Shown here: positions 1 through 13,400 of the stretch, in pieces
Position numbering within the stretch: the first letter of the stretch is position 1
How the letters are laid out: each line of letters opens with the position of its first letter
Source of the DNA: Elysia chlorotica
Lineage: Eukaryota; Mollusca; Gastropoda; Plakobranchidae
DNA: 64,000 bases
Assembly (NCBI GenBank): GCA_003991915.1
Contig: RQTK01000709.1
Coordinates: 124,001 to 188,000, forward strand
Direction of reading: 5' to 3'
Program-made: the position numbers and the translations under genes
The notes under the pieces: generated by a model
Databases searched by the model: none
Told to the model about the DNA's origin: nothing
What the model saw: only the letters and a program-made list of their open reading frames with translations

Positions 1-3000
1 ATACCTAGTTTTGTGGTTTGTTGTTACTTTTGATCATCAGTCATAGTCTTATCCTGCATCTCAAAGATTTTAATTAGCAAATCGTTTTGTTGTAAACCCT
101 TGTAACAGTTCAAGTTGAACAAATGGAGCTTTAATGTAACAGTTCAGTTGTAAAAATGGAGCTTTCATGTAACATGCCAGACGCCATTTAAATGCATTAC
201 AGCAACAAGCACTAACCGTGGTTTTAGAGAGTATTGTCTAAAATATAACCCATCGAAAGGCGGGGAATTTCTTTTTGTCATCAATAGTTTCCACCCTCAA
301 TGAAATGGACATTTTTTTTCCTGTATTTTTTTATTTATATCCTTATGCTGTACTCCTATTTATTGCATCGCTTGAGCTGTCAGGACATCTTCACAAATCA
401 TGACTAGATACATGTGCTTGCAACACTCAGCAAGGCAATTTGAAAGGATTCAAATGAGAGTTCATAACCCCTTTCACAGCTTTTATGTTGCCGTCAAAAT
501 ACATCTAATAAAAACATAGAACCTAGAGGGATGCTTGGGGTAACAAGGTTCTTAAGCCTCGAGTTTGATGAGGTATCATATAGTACTTTTATAGAAAAAG
601 AATTTGATAGAGAATGCAGTGGTCAATTAAGAAAGTTGGGAATTAAATTTAATCAGCCAATAACTTGAAATAAGGTGCAGTTAGAATCTATACCAGGACA
701 AGTTTCAAACCCCAATTTGCAATGCGTGCCTGCTAGTTCATCACATCTTTTGTCTTGACTCGTTCACTTTTGATAAAACAGGTATGCTCTATCAAACTTT
801 AGGCATTATGTATTTTAAAAACACCAGAAATTTACAATTTAAAAGATATTTTCTTAAATTTGTATCCATTAATTGGTCTGTGATATATGTTCATTTTAAA
901 TCAGATTTGCAAGAAAGCTGAAATTTATATGTTTGAGCTTCATTTTCATGTAATGACCAGATATTGAGAAATTGCCTATGGCAAGGTAAATGAGTCTTAA
1001 CTTTTGAGTATCATTGTATATCAATGTAAAAAAGTCTTCTAGTATATACAGGCCTGGTTATTGACATAATTGGGAGATTCCTTTATAACATCTAATTGCT
1101 ATAAAAATTCTGCACATAGGAAAAGCAAACAAAAACAGGGATGCTTCAGAGTTTAACAAGAATAGTATAATATACTCCAATACATCCCTATACAACTCAA
1201 GAAGGATACAAAATTTAAAAATAACAGCGCCAGTGAATAAGATATTTCTTCCATTATCTCTTTATTTGTCATTTGTCAGAAAAAAAAATACAAATTTAAA
1301 TGTAATCAATTTGAACGAGGTGAGATGACAACCCAAGTGTGAGGGTCTGTCAGACCTCACTAAATATACACTTTTTTCATTTCTTTCAAACACAATCTTA
1401 CCATAAAGTAGTTGTCTTACAAGCTAAGTTGTTGCCTCACAGTTCAACTGAATCATTCAATACACATCATTAACCAAGAGTAGGATTCACTGCTTCTGTT
1501 CTGTAGTGATCACACATCAATGCAGAGGGTATAAAAGGGTTAAGACATTAAAAAGGCATTTATAAGTCAATTTATAGCAACTCCAAAAAAAAAATTCTTT
1601 GTAACATAAATCATACATCAACATTGAAAACAAGGCAATTGATTGATGTCACAGGAATCATTGACATAGATAAGGCCAGTAAGCCAATGCAGATATATCA
1701 CAAACAGAAAAGGGAAAAATCCAAATATATTTCAACTCAGAATAGTCATGAAGAAATTTACTTACATTTACATTAAAAAAAAAAAAAGCAACAACATAAA
1801 AACTAAGAAAACAGAACAAAGAAAACAAGATGATGAAGTCTAAGAGTATAGAACTGAAGAGTGAAAGTCCCAGTTCACAATCTAGTCCTATCAAATCCAC
1901 AAAATGGCATCGTAAGGTTTGAATGAATCTTAAAGATTGTGCATCCATTATACATTTCCTTGTTCTCAAAATAGATGCTGGCATGAAGAGCACAAAACAT
2001 AAAGGCCATAATCCCAAATCAAAGATGGCAGTCAATATACAATATCGAATATGTCATCACTTTTTGCAGAATTTAAATACACATAGACCGCAGCAATTGC
2101 ACAAAAAATATGTACTGAACGATCATACTTAGCAAGCAATGGTTATATATTCCAATACAAACTAAAATCTGAGGTCATGTTTCCAATTGAGTAATGTATC
2201 AGTCTACTTCAAATTCTTTGGTGAGCCTTAGAAACAATGATGCAAAATGTTACAGTATGGCCATAAGTAGACCATTTACCCAAATGAATGGAGTAGGTCA
2301 ATAAAAAGTCTAATAATAATATTTATCTTTGAAAAAGAAAAATGACACCAAAGTCTTGTTATAAGCATATCACAAATGACTCTAAATTTCTCCCTTGCAT
2401 TTACATTATTCATGTTTGGTGAGAAACTGCACATTAATATTGCTCTCCGTTTTGTGTATTGGGGGATTGGAAGAGAGCAAATCTCAACTTCTCTAAAAAA
2501 AAAAGAAAATTTTTAAAGGAAAAAAAAAGGCGAATGGGTCATTCACCATTTTCTTGTCCCAGAGTGTAGTAAAATAACAAAATGTAAGCAGGAAGTAGGG
2601 TTAGGTATGAAACTAGATGGCACATGCCTAGGTTGAACAAACCCCTATGATGGGGGGGGGGGGCTTTACAATTTAAAAAATCTGTGTTCATGATTTCTCC
2701 ATTCCATTCAACCCATCATGCTTGCACATTTTTTTTAATCTACCAGAGGTCAGTGCAGTAATCAATTCTACTTGATCCAGTTCTTAAAACTCACTAATAA
2801 GTGTAATTGGCGTAATTTAGCTGATAAAAAAACAAAATAAGAGCCTTGTGAAAAGGTGCTCTACTAAATATGAAAAATGAATGTAAGATATATGCAGCAC
2901 TAGATTTAAAAAAAAAAATAATAAAAAGTCTTAACAATTGTGGCTGAGATCACTTTACTTCTCCACCCACCAAAGAATCTACACATAGAAACTTCATCAA

Positions 3001-4292
3001 TCAATTTATACTTATTTTTAGTATGCTTACCAACCAAACCAACAAACCCCAGCTCATAATAATTGAGCGAATATAACTTTCTGACTTAACTTGCACTATT
3101 ATTTTTTAAACAAAAACACAAAAACAAATAGTGTGTATTGATCTCACAAATATTAGTAACTTTAATGACATTCCTAGTGATATTTTCTCCCCTAATTTTG
3201 GCAGCAAAGTATTCTTTGAGATAACTACTCTGTGCTATTGCTAAACAATATCAGGAGTTACATCCAGAAAATTTATGTAAAACAGTATCTGACAATTGTC
3301 ACTACATTTGAATTCCCACTGGCTAATAGCTACAAAGGATTAATCATAGCAAAAATATAACTTCAATGGTAGCAAATAATTTAAAGGTATAACTAAGTAT
3401 TGGTTATGTGGCCTTTGTGGTATCAGTACAAGACAAGTCACTCAATTTTTTTGCATAATGACTCTTTAAGAGATCTGTAACAGATTCTAGACAATACTTA
3501 ATAGGCAATTTACCACAAGTCAATACAAACCCAAAGGTCTCTTCACTTAAGAATGCCAATTAAATATGAAGGAAACAAAATTCCTGAGGTTAATACACAT
3601 TATTCTATATTAAGACGTGACCTGGTTTCTGCCAATTTAGTTAGTGAACAATGACAGAAATAACTAGGTGAACATGGTGAAAGTTCTTTAATGACTGCAT
3701 TTCCTCAACTTTCTCATATTTACATAATTCAGTTACTTTTTTGTGAGTGTTGAAATTCCTAAGGTCAGTTCAAAATAATCTTAAAATTTCTGGTCATAAA
3801 GAGAGCAAATATGCTATGTACTTTTGTTTATCTTTCACCTCCAATTCAGTTTCAATACACACAATTAAAAAAAAAGCATTTTTCCTTGCTGTTTAAATAG
3901 TCAATTAACAAAAATCCACCAGATTCACTTGTGCAATTCCAAGATGCAGAAAAAAAATCCAAATGATGGAAATCCAAACCAATGCTGAGAGCTAACAAGA
4001 GAATGGCACAATGTATTTCCACAGGTGACTTTAATGTCAGATGAACCTGCCATGCTGAGCCAGGAAGCAGATCACTGTACTGCAGTTAACTGTATGGCCA
4101 TTATGATTCTACACAGTCTGAGATGGCAGCTGGAGTAGAATCTTAGGATTAAAGCAACGAATCAACCAGTCAGAAGGATTTTGTTCATCTTGACTAATTG
4201 TGACTGACACATGACTTAGTTGAAGTGTATAGCTATTACTTGTGGCCAATTATTTTCTTGCGCTGACTGAAAATCCTAGAGGCAGCCCAGGG
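1..4292 (-). other. RANBP9: RANBP9 3' UTR and downstream flank
   Basis: This stretch lies downstream of the RANBP9 stop codon and holds no coding exon that I can recognise. It is AT-rich with many short homopolymers, including a 12-base G run at 2652-2663. Candidate poly(A) signals read on the minus strand are an ATTAAA at 4030-4035, only about 260 bases past the stop, and AATAAA at 1261-1266, 359-364 and 330-335. The 3' UTR may therefore be short or roughly 3 to 4 kb. Which site is used cannot be told from sequence. Confidence 0.5.
101..167. repeat. two-copy tandem repeat, about 34 bp
   Basis: Two adjacent imperfect copies occupy 101-134 and 135-167. Both begin TGTAACAGTTCA and both contain ATGGAGCTTT. 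A third start (TGTAACATG) follows at 168. This is a small local duplication with no evident function. Confidence 0.7.
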
Positions 4293-4423
4293 TTAGTGCA
4301 TGTAGTCAGAAACAGAAGCAAAGGCACATGCTCCAATCCCAGACTCAGACATGAGACGCATACACTGCTTGGCCTGAGCTAAGGCAACCTCCAAAGGTGG
4401 TTGTCGAGGCAGACCTTTAGACT
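4293..4423 (-). CDS. RANBP9: RANBP9 exon 12, end of CRA domain
   Basis: The acceptor is CTCCTCAG at 4424-4431. The reading frame enters with one carried base and ends in TAA at 4293-4295. The peptide contains [19 protein letters not shown] and [15 protein letters not shown], the conserved last helices of the CRA domain. Confidence 0.95.
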
Positions 4424-7400
4424 CTGAGGAGAGATGAAAGAACATTAAGATTAAGTATAGTAAAGATCATATAATATTTGTTTTATATCAAAGGCATGCA
4501 AATACCATTACTCATGAGTATCAGCATGATAGTTAATTTTGTTTTGAAAAGTCCAAACTTTTCCCACATCCTGGTATTCTGAGAAATTAAATTTTTAAAT
4601 CAAATCGAAAGATGAAACCAAAGAATGACTTGAAAAACAACAATTATTAACTATTTACTTTTAACTTGTTTATTTCATTTATCAGTAACACCGTAACATA
4701 AGGAAACAAATATAGCTCACGTTTTTAAACTTAGCTAAGAAAAAAAAATATAGCTCATGTTTTTAGACTTAACAAGGAAAAAAAATATAGCTCATGTTTT
4801 TAGACTTAAGTACATTTACTACATACTTCATTCAATATTGGGTGCTTTAACCACAATATAAAAGACTACCTAGTATAGCACTGTTGAGAGCAGCACACAC
4901 AGGTTCACGTTTCACAGGTAACAACTGGGCTCCAATGGGACTGTTCCAGGGATCAGAATAGGCCAGAAGGCTGAATGCATCCTAGAATTCAAGATTCAGA
5001 TAAAGGGAAGAATTCAATGATTTTTATTTCCACTGGAGAAGAATATTACACGATAAATAAGTACACAACCTGATGTAAAGTTTTTGATGATACCAATCAA
5101 TAGGTAACAGATTTTCAGATATCTTAAAAATATTGCTGACAGACATAGAAACTTAAATATTAATAATAACAAATAAATTAAATTTGCTACTTGGCAATGA
5201 AACTCAATTATTATTATATGTATAGAAGATAGACTCACCTGTAGGGCTTTCTTATTTTCCTCATTTTTGCCAAAATTCTTGCGCAGTCGTTGGCTCATCA
5301 TCTTGAGATCTTTGCCAAAAGCCAGCATTTTCTCTATAGCTGCTTCATTGCCTCCACACATTTGTCGGCGTTGATTTGGCCCATCAACATCTAAAGGAAC
5401 AATGAACAAATTTTAAATCAATGGCACATAATTATACTAGAACTTAAAAGTTTTTACGGAACTTTGGCGGACGATTTTTTTTTTACGGAATTCCGTAAAT
5501 TTACAGAAAATTGGCATCACTGCTTACATATTTATATATCAAGGTTGACCATGAGCACACTAAATCATTCATACATCTTCTAATCACCTGCAGGTGAGCC
5601 TTACTACTTTTTTTTATTATACCAATTTACTCAAAATATTCCTTGATCATCCACTGTCAAAGAACATATCAAGCTACAAAGAGAAAATCACTATTTGCGC
5701 TATTGGTTTGAAAGCCAACTTGCTCTTAGATAAGATACAACTCCGCCCAAAAAATGTATACATCTTACAGTCCACATCTTAAAATCTAAGCCTATAATTA
5801 GATCAACTGAATCAATTTCGGTTAGTAGATATGTTGCAAAATATGGAACTCCAACAGGAGAATCCACAAATATCTAGATCTAGGCAGAGGCACAACTGCT
5901 ATTGGAACAATCTGACATCCCTTTGCATAATTTAGAATAGAAATCAGTACGTATAGCAAGAGAAATCAGTACAAAAAATCAATAAAGTTTTTCAGTTCGT
6001 GCTCTCCTATTAATACAATAATTCATTACTGCCAACCAAACATGTGGCGCTTTGTCTGCAGATAGTTATGCCCTTATGATTCACAAATCTAACAAAACAT
6101 TCCATAGGCTTTGTAGATATTAAATATGAAAAAGAGAATCCAATTGTCTCACCCATTTCTTCATCATCATCATCATGGCCTGAGGTACCATTGATGTGGG
6201 AATTTCCATTGGACAGAGTGCTGGAGTGATCTCCTTCATCAGACAGGTCCATGTCCTCAGACTCAATGATCTTTGGGCTAGTTGTATTGCCATTGACAGC
6301 TATATGATCCCCACTTGCCAAATTGTTGGCTGTATTGCGTGAACCATTTTGCTGATGGTTGTTGCTGTGCTGCTGCTGTTGCTGCTGTTTTCCTGAGGGT
6401 CTACTGGGGCTGCCACAGGCTGAGCTAACTGGGCTTTTCCGTTGCTGCTGGTGGAAGGGAGCGGATGGGGTGGTGTGGGACGAAGATGGAGTAGCTGAGC
6501 GCCCGTAAGGACTGTGTGAGGGGCTGGAGCGGGCGCTACCCCCTGCTGCATCAGTATTGCTGTGAAAAGTTCCTGCCCGTGGGCTACTCCTGTTGGGGTG
6601 ATGTTGTTGAGACTGAGAAGGTGGGGAAGAGGAAGAAGGCGAGCCCCCCAATGCAGTGATACTGCTGTTGTTGTTACGCACTTCACTATCTGTCCCATTC
6701 ACCATCTCCACAAACTGCCTGCACTTGAGCGTGAATAAGAGATCAGGTTTTGCATCAAGTAAGTGAGGGTAGAGAGTCTGTGTGGTTTCTATAGCTTCGC
6801 CCATCCGACCCGCCAACACCAGTTTTTGGATTCCTTTATACAGAGCAAAAAATATCACCAATTCAACAGATTAGCCTCACACTTAAAATACAATAGAAAG
6901 AAACACTTTACATGGCCCACATATAAGGGAAATAATATTAATAATAATAATAATAATAACAATAATAATAATAATAATATTCTGAGAATCTAAAAACCCA
7001 TACAAATAGACTTAGTGCTCATTTTTTTTTTTTTTTTACAAGTAACAAATACAGGAAAAGCCTCATGAAATGTGGCCTTCACATGTGTGAGATGTTATTT
7101 AATAGAACCATGTTGTAAAAAAGCCAAGGTAACATTTTTGAATTTATCTTTTAGTGTAACCCAACTTGTGGCACATTTCAAAGGGGCCAAGTTCAACAAA
7201 AACAAAATTACAAATCCGCAAAGTTGGAAGAAAATAATGTGAGTGTCTTATAATGAGTTTAAATAATATATTATCACATATTTTAAACAAAAGATATATC
7301 TCTTAATGACCTGCTATGACAATGCCTTTTTCACATGCAATCATGTGATATGCTTTTTAAAAAAATGAAATATTGACACAAAAAGCTTTTTACAAAGAAC

Positions 7401-10400
7401 ATTAAAGACTGTGGATGAATACAAAAAGCTACGCACAACTGCCCATAAGAAAAATAGAGACATACGCTGCCTGTTTTGTATAGATTGTATGTTCTCAGCA
7501 ATGGGCTGGTCTGTGCACCGAGAGAAAGCCTCAGCTGATGAGCAATAGCCATGATGAACCAAGTATGTAGACACCATTCTGTTGGTACAAAAAAAAAATG
7601 TATTCATAAATTTTCTATTTAATAACACACAAAACTTATGGGAGTCAAGTTAACAAGGAGTAAGTACAGGGTAGCTTAACAAGGCTGAAAATAGGGAGCT
7701 ATTCAGCCACAAGAAGCATTTATAACTATAGACCAATAGAGCACTTCATACTTAATTTTTCATGCGTTTTCAAATTAAAGACGCAATGAATTTGTTGCGT
7801 GTAACCTATGGGGTGATTCTTCATAACATTTATTTCAGCACCTAAGATTTAGTTAGAGAGCTAGGTTCAACCTCTCTATTGTATGTCTAATATAAATAAA
7901 TTACTGAATCAATACATGAAGCTACTCCATTTACCATTTTTTTTCAATCATTCAGCCCGACTGAAGACAGAGCAGAGTATAAGTGGTGATTCCCATTTTG
8001 TCCACAAAAATATATGAAAATATTTATAATCTAGTTAGTCATTTGATAAATAAAATGATCAGAGCCAAGATAGTAAAGTACACTCAATTTACCAGTGTTA
8101 TGCTTTGTACAATATTTAGATGAGGTTAGGGTGCATTGCTCAAAACCCAGAGACCGTAACAGATAAAATTTATGCATGATTTAAAAATATTCTGTTTAAA
8201 GTAACCAATGCCAACTTTTTTTTATTTAAGATGAAATAAACTTAATTTATGAGCTTGATCATATCCAGCGAATCTGGATTTAATTCAAACAATTTAATTG
8301 ATCAAATGATTAAACATGCAGAAAGGCTAACCAAATGCCTTTTTATGTAAAATCATAGATTTCATTATTCTAGGCTGCACATAACAGTACAATACTGATG
8401 ATTCCCTTTTCCACAAAACAGCCAGACAAAAATCATCCTTTCAACAGATCTAAAAAAATAAGTTCCTTAAGACGTAGGAATGAAACACACAGCTGATTCC
8501 TACCTATTAAGAGCTGACTGAAACTCTCCCTTGCGATCTGACACAGGAAACCTCTCAATTGTCAATTTTGTTTTGTGTCTCCATTCCTGATTTAAAAATA
8601 AAAGGATCAAATAATTTATACTGTGACTGGTATATCTTTCCTTACAAACAAAAAAAAAGATTACAATGATGTATTACATCTAGCAAAACATAACATATCA
8701 ATATAGGTTTACGATATTTAAAAACACTTTTTTTCTTTGCAGAGGTGTTACACCCCCTATGAAATAATAACATCTATGTATCTCAAATACTATGACATTA
8801 TTCTTAAAGGCAATATCCGATATTGTAATACACTCTCATACTTAAGCCTACCTTCATGTAGTCTTCTATATCATATACAAAGGGAGACTGTCCAAAGTTG
8901 GCCTCCACTACTTCTCCTGGGGTTTGCAGGCCAACAGTGGGATAAAGGTTGGGCTGCAGGACACACAAAAATGGTAACATGTATAATCATGGACATCAAT
9001 TGAAAGAGGGTTTTACATACATAATCTTTCTGAAGATATACCTCTGCATAAGCTGTAAACAGTACTACATTAATAGTTCTAAAATGAAAAAAACTGTTTT
9101 AAGTTGTTCATTTGAAAAGACTTTTACAGAAACAAAGATGATATAATACTAAAGGAAAGCACTGTCTCAACTGAGAGTCATAGAGAAAGATTAACTTTCA
9201 AATTATCAAAATGTGCATAAGTATATCACCCAATTATACCAAAATATCCATGATTCAAACCTGAGTGAAAGTAAGCTGTAGCAACTGTATGCAACATGAA
9301 ATCTACCACACTATTGTTTAACTAGTTTGAATACATACCGGTAGATTGTTGAAGGCAATACCTATGGTAAAAGGGCAAAGAGAAAAAAAGCATTACTTTT
9401 AGAAAAGACAAAAACCATATGTGCACTTACCAAGACCAACACCGTTTTTAGTGTAAAAGCAGGTATTATCAATGAGGTTGACACAGCATCCGACTGTGTC
9501 TCCGGTTGTGAAGGTTGGCCCATATGGCTGGCCTGAGCCAGTTGAGCAGAAAGAGTTGCCATCATCCCCATGATAACCATAAGATAGTTTGTCCCAGCCT
9601 GAAGATAGTTTATGATAAGTGATGAAATACATACCATAACTGTTATAAGAATATGAGACATTTTTGAGGCGTAAATTGGAAATTATTATCAGTATATTTT
9701 AATTTAATGATAGCATTAACATTATTGACATTACATACCATTGATCCATATTCCTACTCCCTAGCTCTTGAGAAATGGTTGATCAATAACAAAAATTATG
9801 CTTTGGACAAAGAAAAGGTTAATCCTTTTACCTCGATAAACATAATTAATTTAATTAAAATAATATATACAATGGTCAGATACATGCATACACTGTTAAA
9901 AGAGGTTCTTGCCAAAAGCTTGTGACAAAGATAAAACATGGTCAAAAGGAGAAAAACATGTACTCTTTTATTCTCAAATCCAAATCAGGTCTTTGTCTTT
10001 AACCCTAATAGAATAAAAGATTACCTGGCAATCTATTGGTGTTTACACCCTGAGCTGATAGACCAATGCCCATATACCTGCAATCAGTGGGAAAAAAAGC
10101 ACAAATAATTCAAAATCACAGCCAACTCATATCAAACAAGTAGCAAAACAAGACCTTTCAACAGTCTTATTTCTAATTTTATCAGCAATATTATTAATTA
10201 AAAATAATATCACCTCAGTTCTTTTCAACAGTTAATAATATTAATAATAATCGGCCACCATATTGTTTTAACTTCTAGATCAATTTCACTGTTGCTATGG
10301 TTATATATTACCCTGCTTTAAACCACACCACTATAACTACAACATAAGTATATATTTAAACCTAGAACAAAATGCTTATTTTTAACACAGTCTAGAAAAT

Positions 10401-13400
10401 AATGTTCCCCAAAATTTTCGGGTGACAAGCAACACATTCATTGTCAATAATCTAATAACAATAGAATGATGCAAAAAAGCCTTCTCTTACCCATCTCTAC
10501 CCTTGCTGATGATCTTCACTTCAAAGTAGTAAATTCCACAAGATGCAGGTATTGAGTGTGTAGCTCTTACACTTGCAGCATCTTTGTGTGTTTTGCCGAC
10601 ACCTAGCAAAAAAAAAAAATTGTTAAATCATACAGCAACAATCACATCTTCTAGAAAAGATTGGTAAAAAGTTATAAGCATTGCATTGTTCTAATATCTA
10701 AGAAAACCCTGTATCTAAATCTGAGATGTAATGACAATTTGCATTACTTTAAAATCACATCACTTGTCCATGTAAGAAAAGTCATTTCTTATTTATTCTC
10801 AAATATTTTTGTGAGCTTTTTCATACTACCTTGAAAGGACCCAATGTTTTTGTATGAATGACCATTTCCTGTAAGCTTTTTTTTTATTATTATCAAATAC
10901 TTCTATAATAAAGATAAATAAAATGCAAGCCAATTTCTACCTATTTGATCAATATTTGTATATTGTCTACCACATTAACTAAAGAGAATTGCGTTTTCAA
11001 AGGATGGTGATCTTGTAACTGTGAATAAAGCTTTCACTTTTAAAGTTCATTCTAATACTATGCCATGAATTTTCAAGTCAATATCAGTAGTCATTAAGAT
11101 TTAAGGCCTAAAAATAAAAATCAGACATAGAAAAAATGCAATTTAACTTTTAGCTATAATTGTAATGCAATTTAATTGGATTGAACTGTCCCATGACCTT
11201 TGCACTCACATTCAAGCATGGAGTTGGCACTTGCAATGAAGGTTATTATTATGACAGACAATATTATTCTTAATCAAGTCAGTAAGAAATAAGTATCACA
11301 TAGTATAGAAATGCAAGACAAACACAACACACCATACATGTATACATATATTTTTGGCAACACTCTTGTATTACTGAGGGATTCACTTTCAAAACCCAGC
11401 AAAACTACCTTCGTGTCTTGGTAAATGATAATCTCAAATCACAACTTTGTGGCCTCCCCAATTAACTGTACATTGGCCTACCATGTTTTGCTCATGAAGG
11501 AGTAATTGAATAGATTTGAAGCCAAATGCAACCCTATTACTAAGGCTACCTCAGTTTTTTGAAAGTTTTTTTAAGACTTAAAGATTCCCTTGGGTGCATT
11601 TTACTATGACTATTCATAGTTTTTACCCAAACTGGCCAAAGATATCAAACTAGTTATCTTTCCATATAAATTCTGTAAGAATAATTCTTAGCATCATGAC
11701 ACCAAAATGTATAAAGTAACAAAAGAACCTTGCCCAGCTCTGCTACTGTAAGTTACAGATCCACTAATAACATGTTTCTAATCAATCCTTTATCCTCTTA
11801 TTGAAGAGTAGACAAAGGGGCAGAACAGCACTTGTTGATTCTCTAGATGACTCATCCCTTTATTTATCAAACCCAGAATCAGAGTGATTTATGAATTTGG
11901 GTTAACTAGTGACTCAGATCTATAAGATAAGATAAGCCTTTCTTATTCCATGTATGGACATTTTTCTTGGTCATACATACAGATTTGGTTTAATATAACA
12001 ACCTCAAAATGTGAGATGAAAAAAAATAAAATGTGAGGCAACCAAGATGAATCAGGCACAAGTGTAATATAAGTTTTTACTTGAGTTAGAAACCTCTAAA
12101 CATTATAATATCATTATATTTTGACCTTTTTCATTTTAAAATCAGTTGAATATTTCAGATTCCAGAAAACATAGATATATTATATCCCTCTTTCAACCTC
12201 TTACAGTGCATTTGATGCTTTTTATCACATTATCATTAACTCTATTTAAATCAGATTTCCAACTTGTGCTTGGTTGCCTCACAAAATAAATAAGCATTTT
12301 ACATTCATGTGTAACACTGTTGAAATCATACACAATTATTATTTAGTTTACTAAGTATAGCTACTTTGATGGATGCTGGTACAAATGGATTTTATATGTC
12401 TGCTCTGTGCCTTTTTTATATTAATCTGTTACTTTTTGTGATATTCCATATTCATATGAAGAGGGGGGGGGGGGGGGGGGGTGTTGTTTTGCTTAATCAT
12501 TACTTGTAGAACATGCATGTCTTGGAGAGCTTAGTTCACAGACAATAGTTTGGTAAACTGTATTTTATCTTCTCTTTGAGAATGGGTTTTTGATAAGTTT
12601 CTTCCAAACATGTAATTCCAAAAGATATTAAACTTTAAATACAAGAGGCATACAATTTTTAATTGCAGTCTACATCAAAGACGTTTTCTTAAAAAGTAGT
12701 CATTGATTAGCTTTTTAAAACAGGATTTTCAGTAAGTGGTAAAAGAAAGTTTACAAAAAAAAATTAAATACCAGGTAGCTAGACGCTGATAGTTTAAATC
12801 CGTCTAGAGATCATCATCTTCTTTTAGTCATGGTTGGGTCAACCATAGGAATCACCACTACATCTGGAAACTAGCTCTCGCTGTTTTTTCTCTAGATACA
12901 TTTTTATATCTGTGTCCTCTGTATCCTCAAATTGTCAATGGGCTCTGGAGATCTAGAAAATCTAGAGGCTTATTTTTTGTTGATGCTTAATGCCCATTAC
13001 CAGCACAATAGGCTTTATTATGGACGGGCCCCAAAACTAACGCCTGACAATTTTAAGTGCTGTCACACAGAGACAGGGCAGGGAGACCATGATTCCTATC
13101 TTAGTTGGTCACAACACAACCAGCTACAAGGGACAAAATCACCAGTGCTGGTCTTGAACCAATGACCTCCTGCATCAGAAGCAAATGTTCCACCCCAGGG
13201 CTGCCGCACCACCCTAAAAAATCTAGATACTAGATGCTGTTGGCTTCGAGTATACAAGTAGGCCTTTAACTAGATCTAGTTAACTTTACAATCTATCTCT
13301 TAAATTGCAAATCAGTATTGTTCATCTAGGTGATCTTGAACAAAGCCTTCAATGTTTGATCTCGATATAGATTCTAGATGGATCTGCTACATGCAGTATG

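Noticed and set aside
1339..1360. Inverted repeat GTGAGGGTCTG / CAGACCTCAC
   Set aside because: The arms are nearly adjacent, leaving no realistic loop without unpairing several bases, and there is no further support for a functional hairpin.
1658..2035. 125-codon minus-strand frame, rich in Phe and Leu
   Set aside because: It lies in the likely RANBP9 3' UTR; AT-rich DNA gives such hydrophobic frames by chance, and no family match is seen.
6300..6698. 132-codon minus-strand frame overlapping RANBP9 exon 9
   Set aside because: It is a shifted frame of the low-complexity exon; the proper frame joins to both neighbours in phase.
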